A DNA stretch of 64,000 nucleotides, from assembly GCF_900109555.1 (NCBI RefSeq), contig NZ_FNZV01000008.1, positions 147,800 through 211,799 on the forward strand. The letters run 5' to 3'. Both the position numbers and the translations under genes were made by a program. The DNA is from Pacificibacter marinus (GTDB taxonomy: Bacteria > Pseudomonadota > Alphaproteobacteria > Rhodobacterales > Rhodobacteraceae). A model generated the notes under the pieces. That model worked only from the letters and a program-made list of their open reading frames with translations, was not told the DNA's origin and searched no databases. Of the stretch, positions 63,619 to 64,000 are shown in pieces (position 1 is the first letter of the stretch; each line of letters begins with the position of its first letter).

Positions 63619-64000
63619 TGTCCGTCGTCAGGGTTTTTGGCACCAAAGGCGGCTTAAACTAAGAGAGAGTTCGGCTCATCTGGTTGGTTGCATTATGCGG
63701 CACGTTGTCTGTGATGCAAGCGTCGCGTTTCGAGCGTCTTTCGTTTGATCCTTTCCCTTTGTTGTAGAATGGCTTTGTCGCGTCCGAAGTAAACATCGGC
63801 GGGTGTGACGTTGTTGAGGCTCTCGTGATAGCGCTCATGATTGTAGTGGTCGACGAAGGCTTCGATCTGTGCTTCGAGGTCACCGGGCAAAAAATAGTTC
63901 TCCAGCAAGATGCGGTTTTTCAGAGTCTGGTGCCAACGCTCGATCTTGCCCTGAGTTTGCGGATGATAGGGGGCTCCGCGAGAATGCTTCATACCTTTGT
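63619..64000 (-). mobile_element. IS3-family insertion sequence, incomplete at window edge
   Basis: The left boundary is placed at 63619, where TGTCCGTCGTCAGGG begins (5'-TG end as expected for IS3-family terminal repeats). The glycosyltransferase reading frame ends there. The transposase gene is read leftwards and ends 74 bases inside. The right end, its inverted repeat and target duplication lie outside the window. Confidence 0.8.
63693..64000 (-). CDS. IS3-family transposase OrfB, C-terminal part
   Basis: The visible 102 codons encode the end of an integrase-type (rve) domain. GAPYHPQTQGKIERWHQTLKN carries the catalytic Glu of the DDE triad, and FVDHYNHERYHESLNNVTPADVYFGR is the conserved C-terminal signature. 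A basic tail (RERIKRKTLETRRLHHRQRAA) follows. The first two catalytic Asp residues and OrfA would lie to the right of the window. No frameshift is seen in the visible part, so the element may be intact. Confidence 0.9.
   Translation of the reverse strand, partial: KGMKHSRGAPYHPQTQGKIERWHQTLKNRILLENYFLPGDLEAQIEAFVDHYNHERYHESLNNVTPADVYFGRDKAILQQRERIKRKTLETRRLHHRQRAA

Overview
The window reads as a chromosomal segment of an alphaproteobacterium of the Rhodobacterales (Roseobacter group). Supporting signs are the gpmI-envC-ctpA-rppH block, the serB/serC/serA neighbourhood, an IalB-family protein, a succinylase-type dapD/dapE pair, a serC-type RNA leader, and two genes resembling the head-spike genes of the Rhodobacter capsulatus gene transfer agent (GTA). 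No rRNA, tRNA or CRISPR array was recognised.

The left half (1-31.3 kb) is mostly housekeeping. It holds glycolysis and cell-envelope enzymes (gpmI, an EnvC-like amidase activator, ctpA, a lytic transglycosylase), RNA turnover (rppH, rnr), lysine/peptidoglycan precursor genes (dapE, dapD), rlmN, the serine pathway (serB, serC, serA), a hybrid histidine kinase, recQ, a murein endopeptidase and a queuosine-precursor transporter with a probable preQ1 riboswitch. Embedded here are a decayed DUF2064 glycosyltransferase gene (8331-8548) and a glutamate-receptor-like channel protein with a non-canonical pore loop.

The centre (31.4-40 kb) has an 18-codon reading frame with a near-perfect ribosome binding site and its own terminator, the ribosome-rescue gene arfB, a small A+T-rich two-gene islet (ParA-like ATPase plus a 132-residue partner) wedged against pncB, NAD salvage genes (pncB, pncA), trhO and a 937-residue RTX-repeat protein.

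The right half (40-64 kb) is a surface-polysaccharide region. The first part has glycosyltransferases, a GSCFA protein, a sulfotransferase-like protein, an uncharacterised protein and an ABC exporter (KpsT-, KpsE- and KpsM-like). A redox cassette (TetR, DsbA-like, AhpD-like, with paired operator-like palindromes) interrupts it. The second part has phosphomannomutase, ManC (apparently frameshifted at its 5' end) and an AlgD-like GDP-mannose dehydrogenase, which together would supply GDP-mannose and GDP-mannuronate. It also has a glycosyltransferase, two sulfotransferases flanking the two GTA-spike-like genes, and a glycosyltransferase gene cut by an IS3-family element at the right edge. The genes fit a system that makes, modifies and exports a charged, perhaps sulfated, capsule, with phage-like spike proteins encoded among them.
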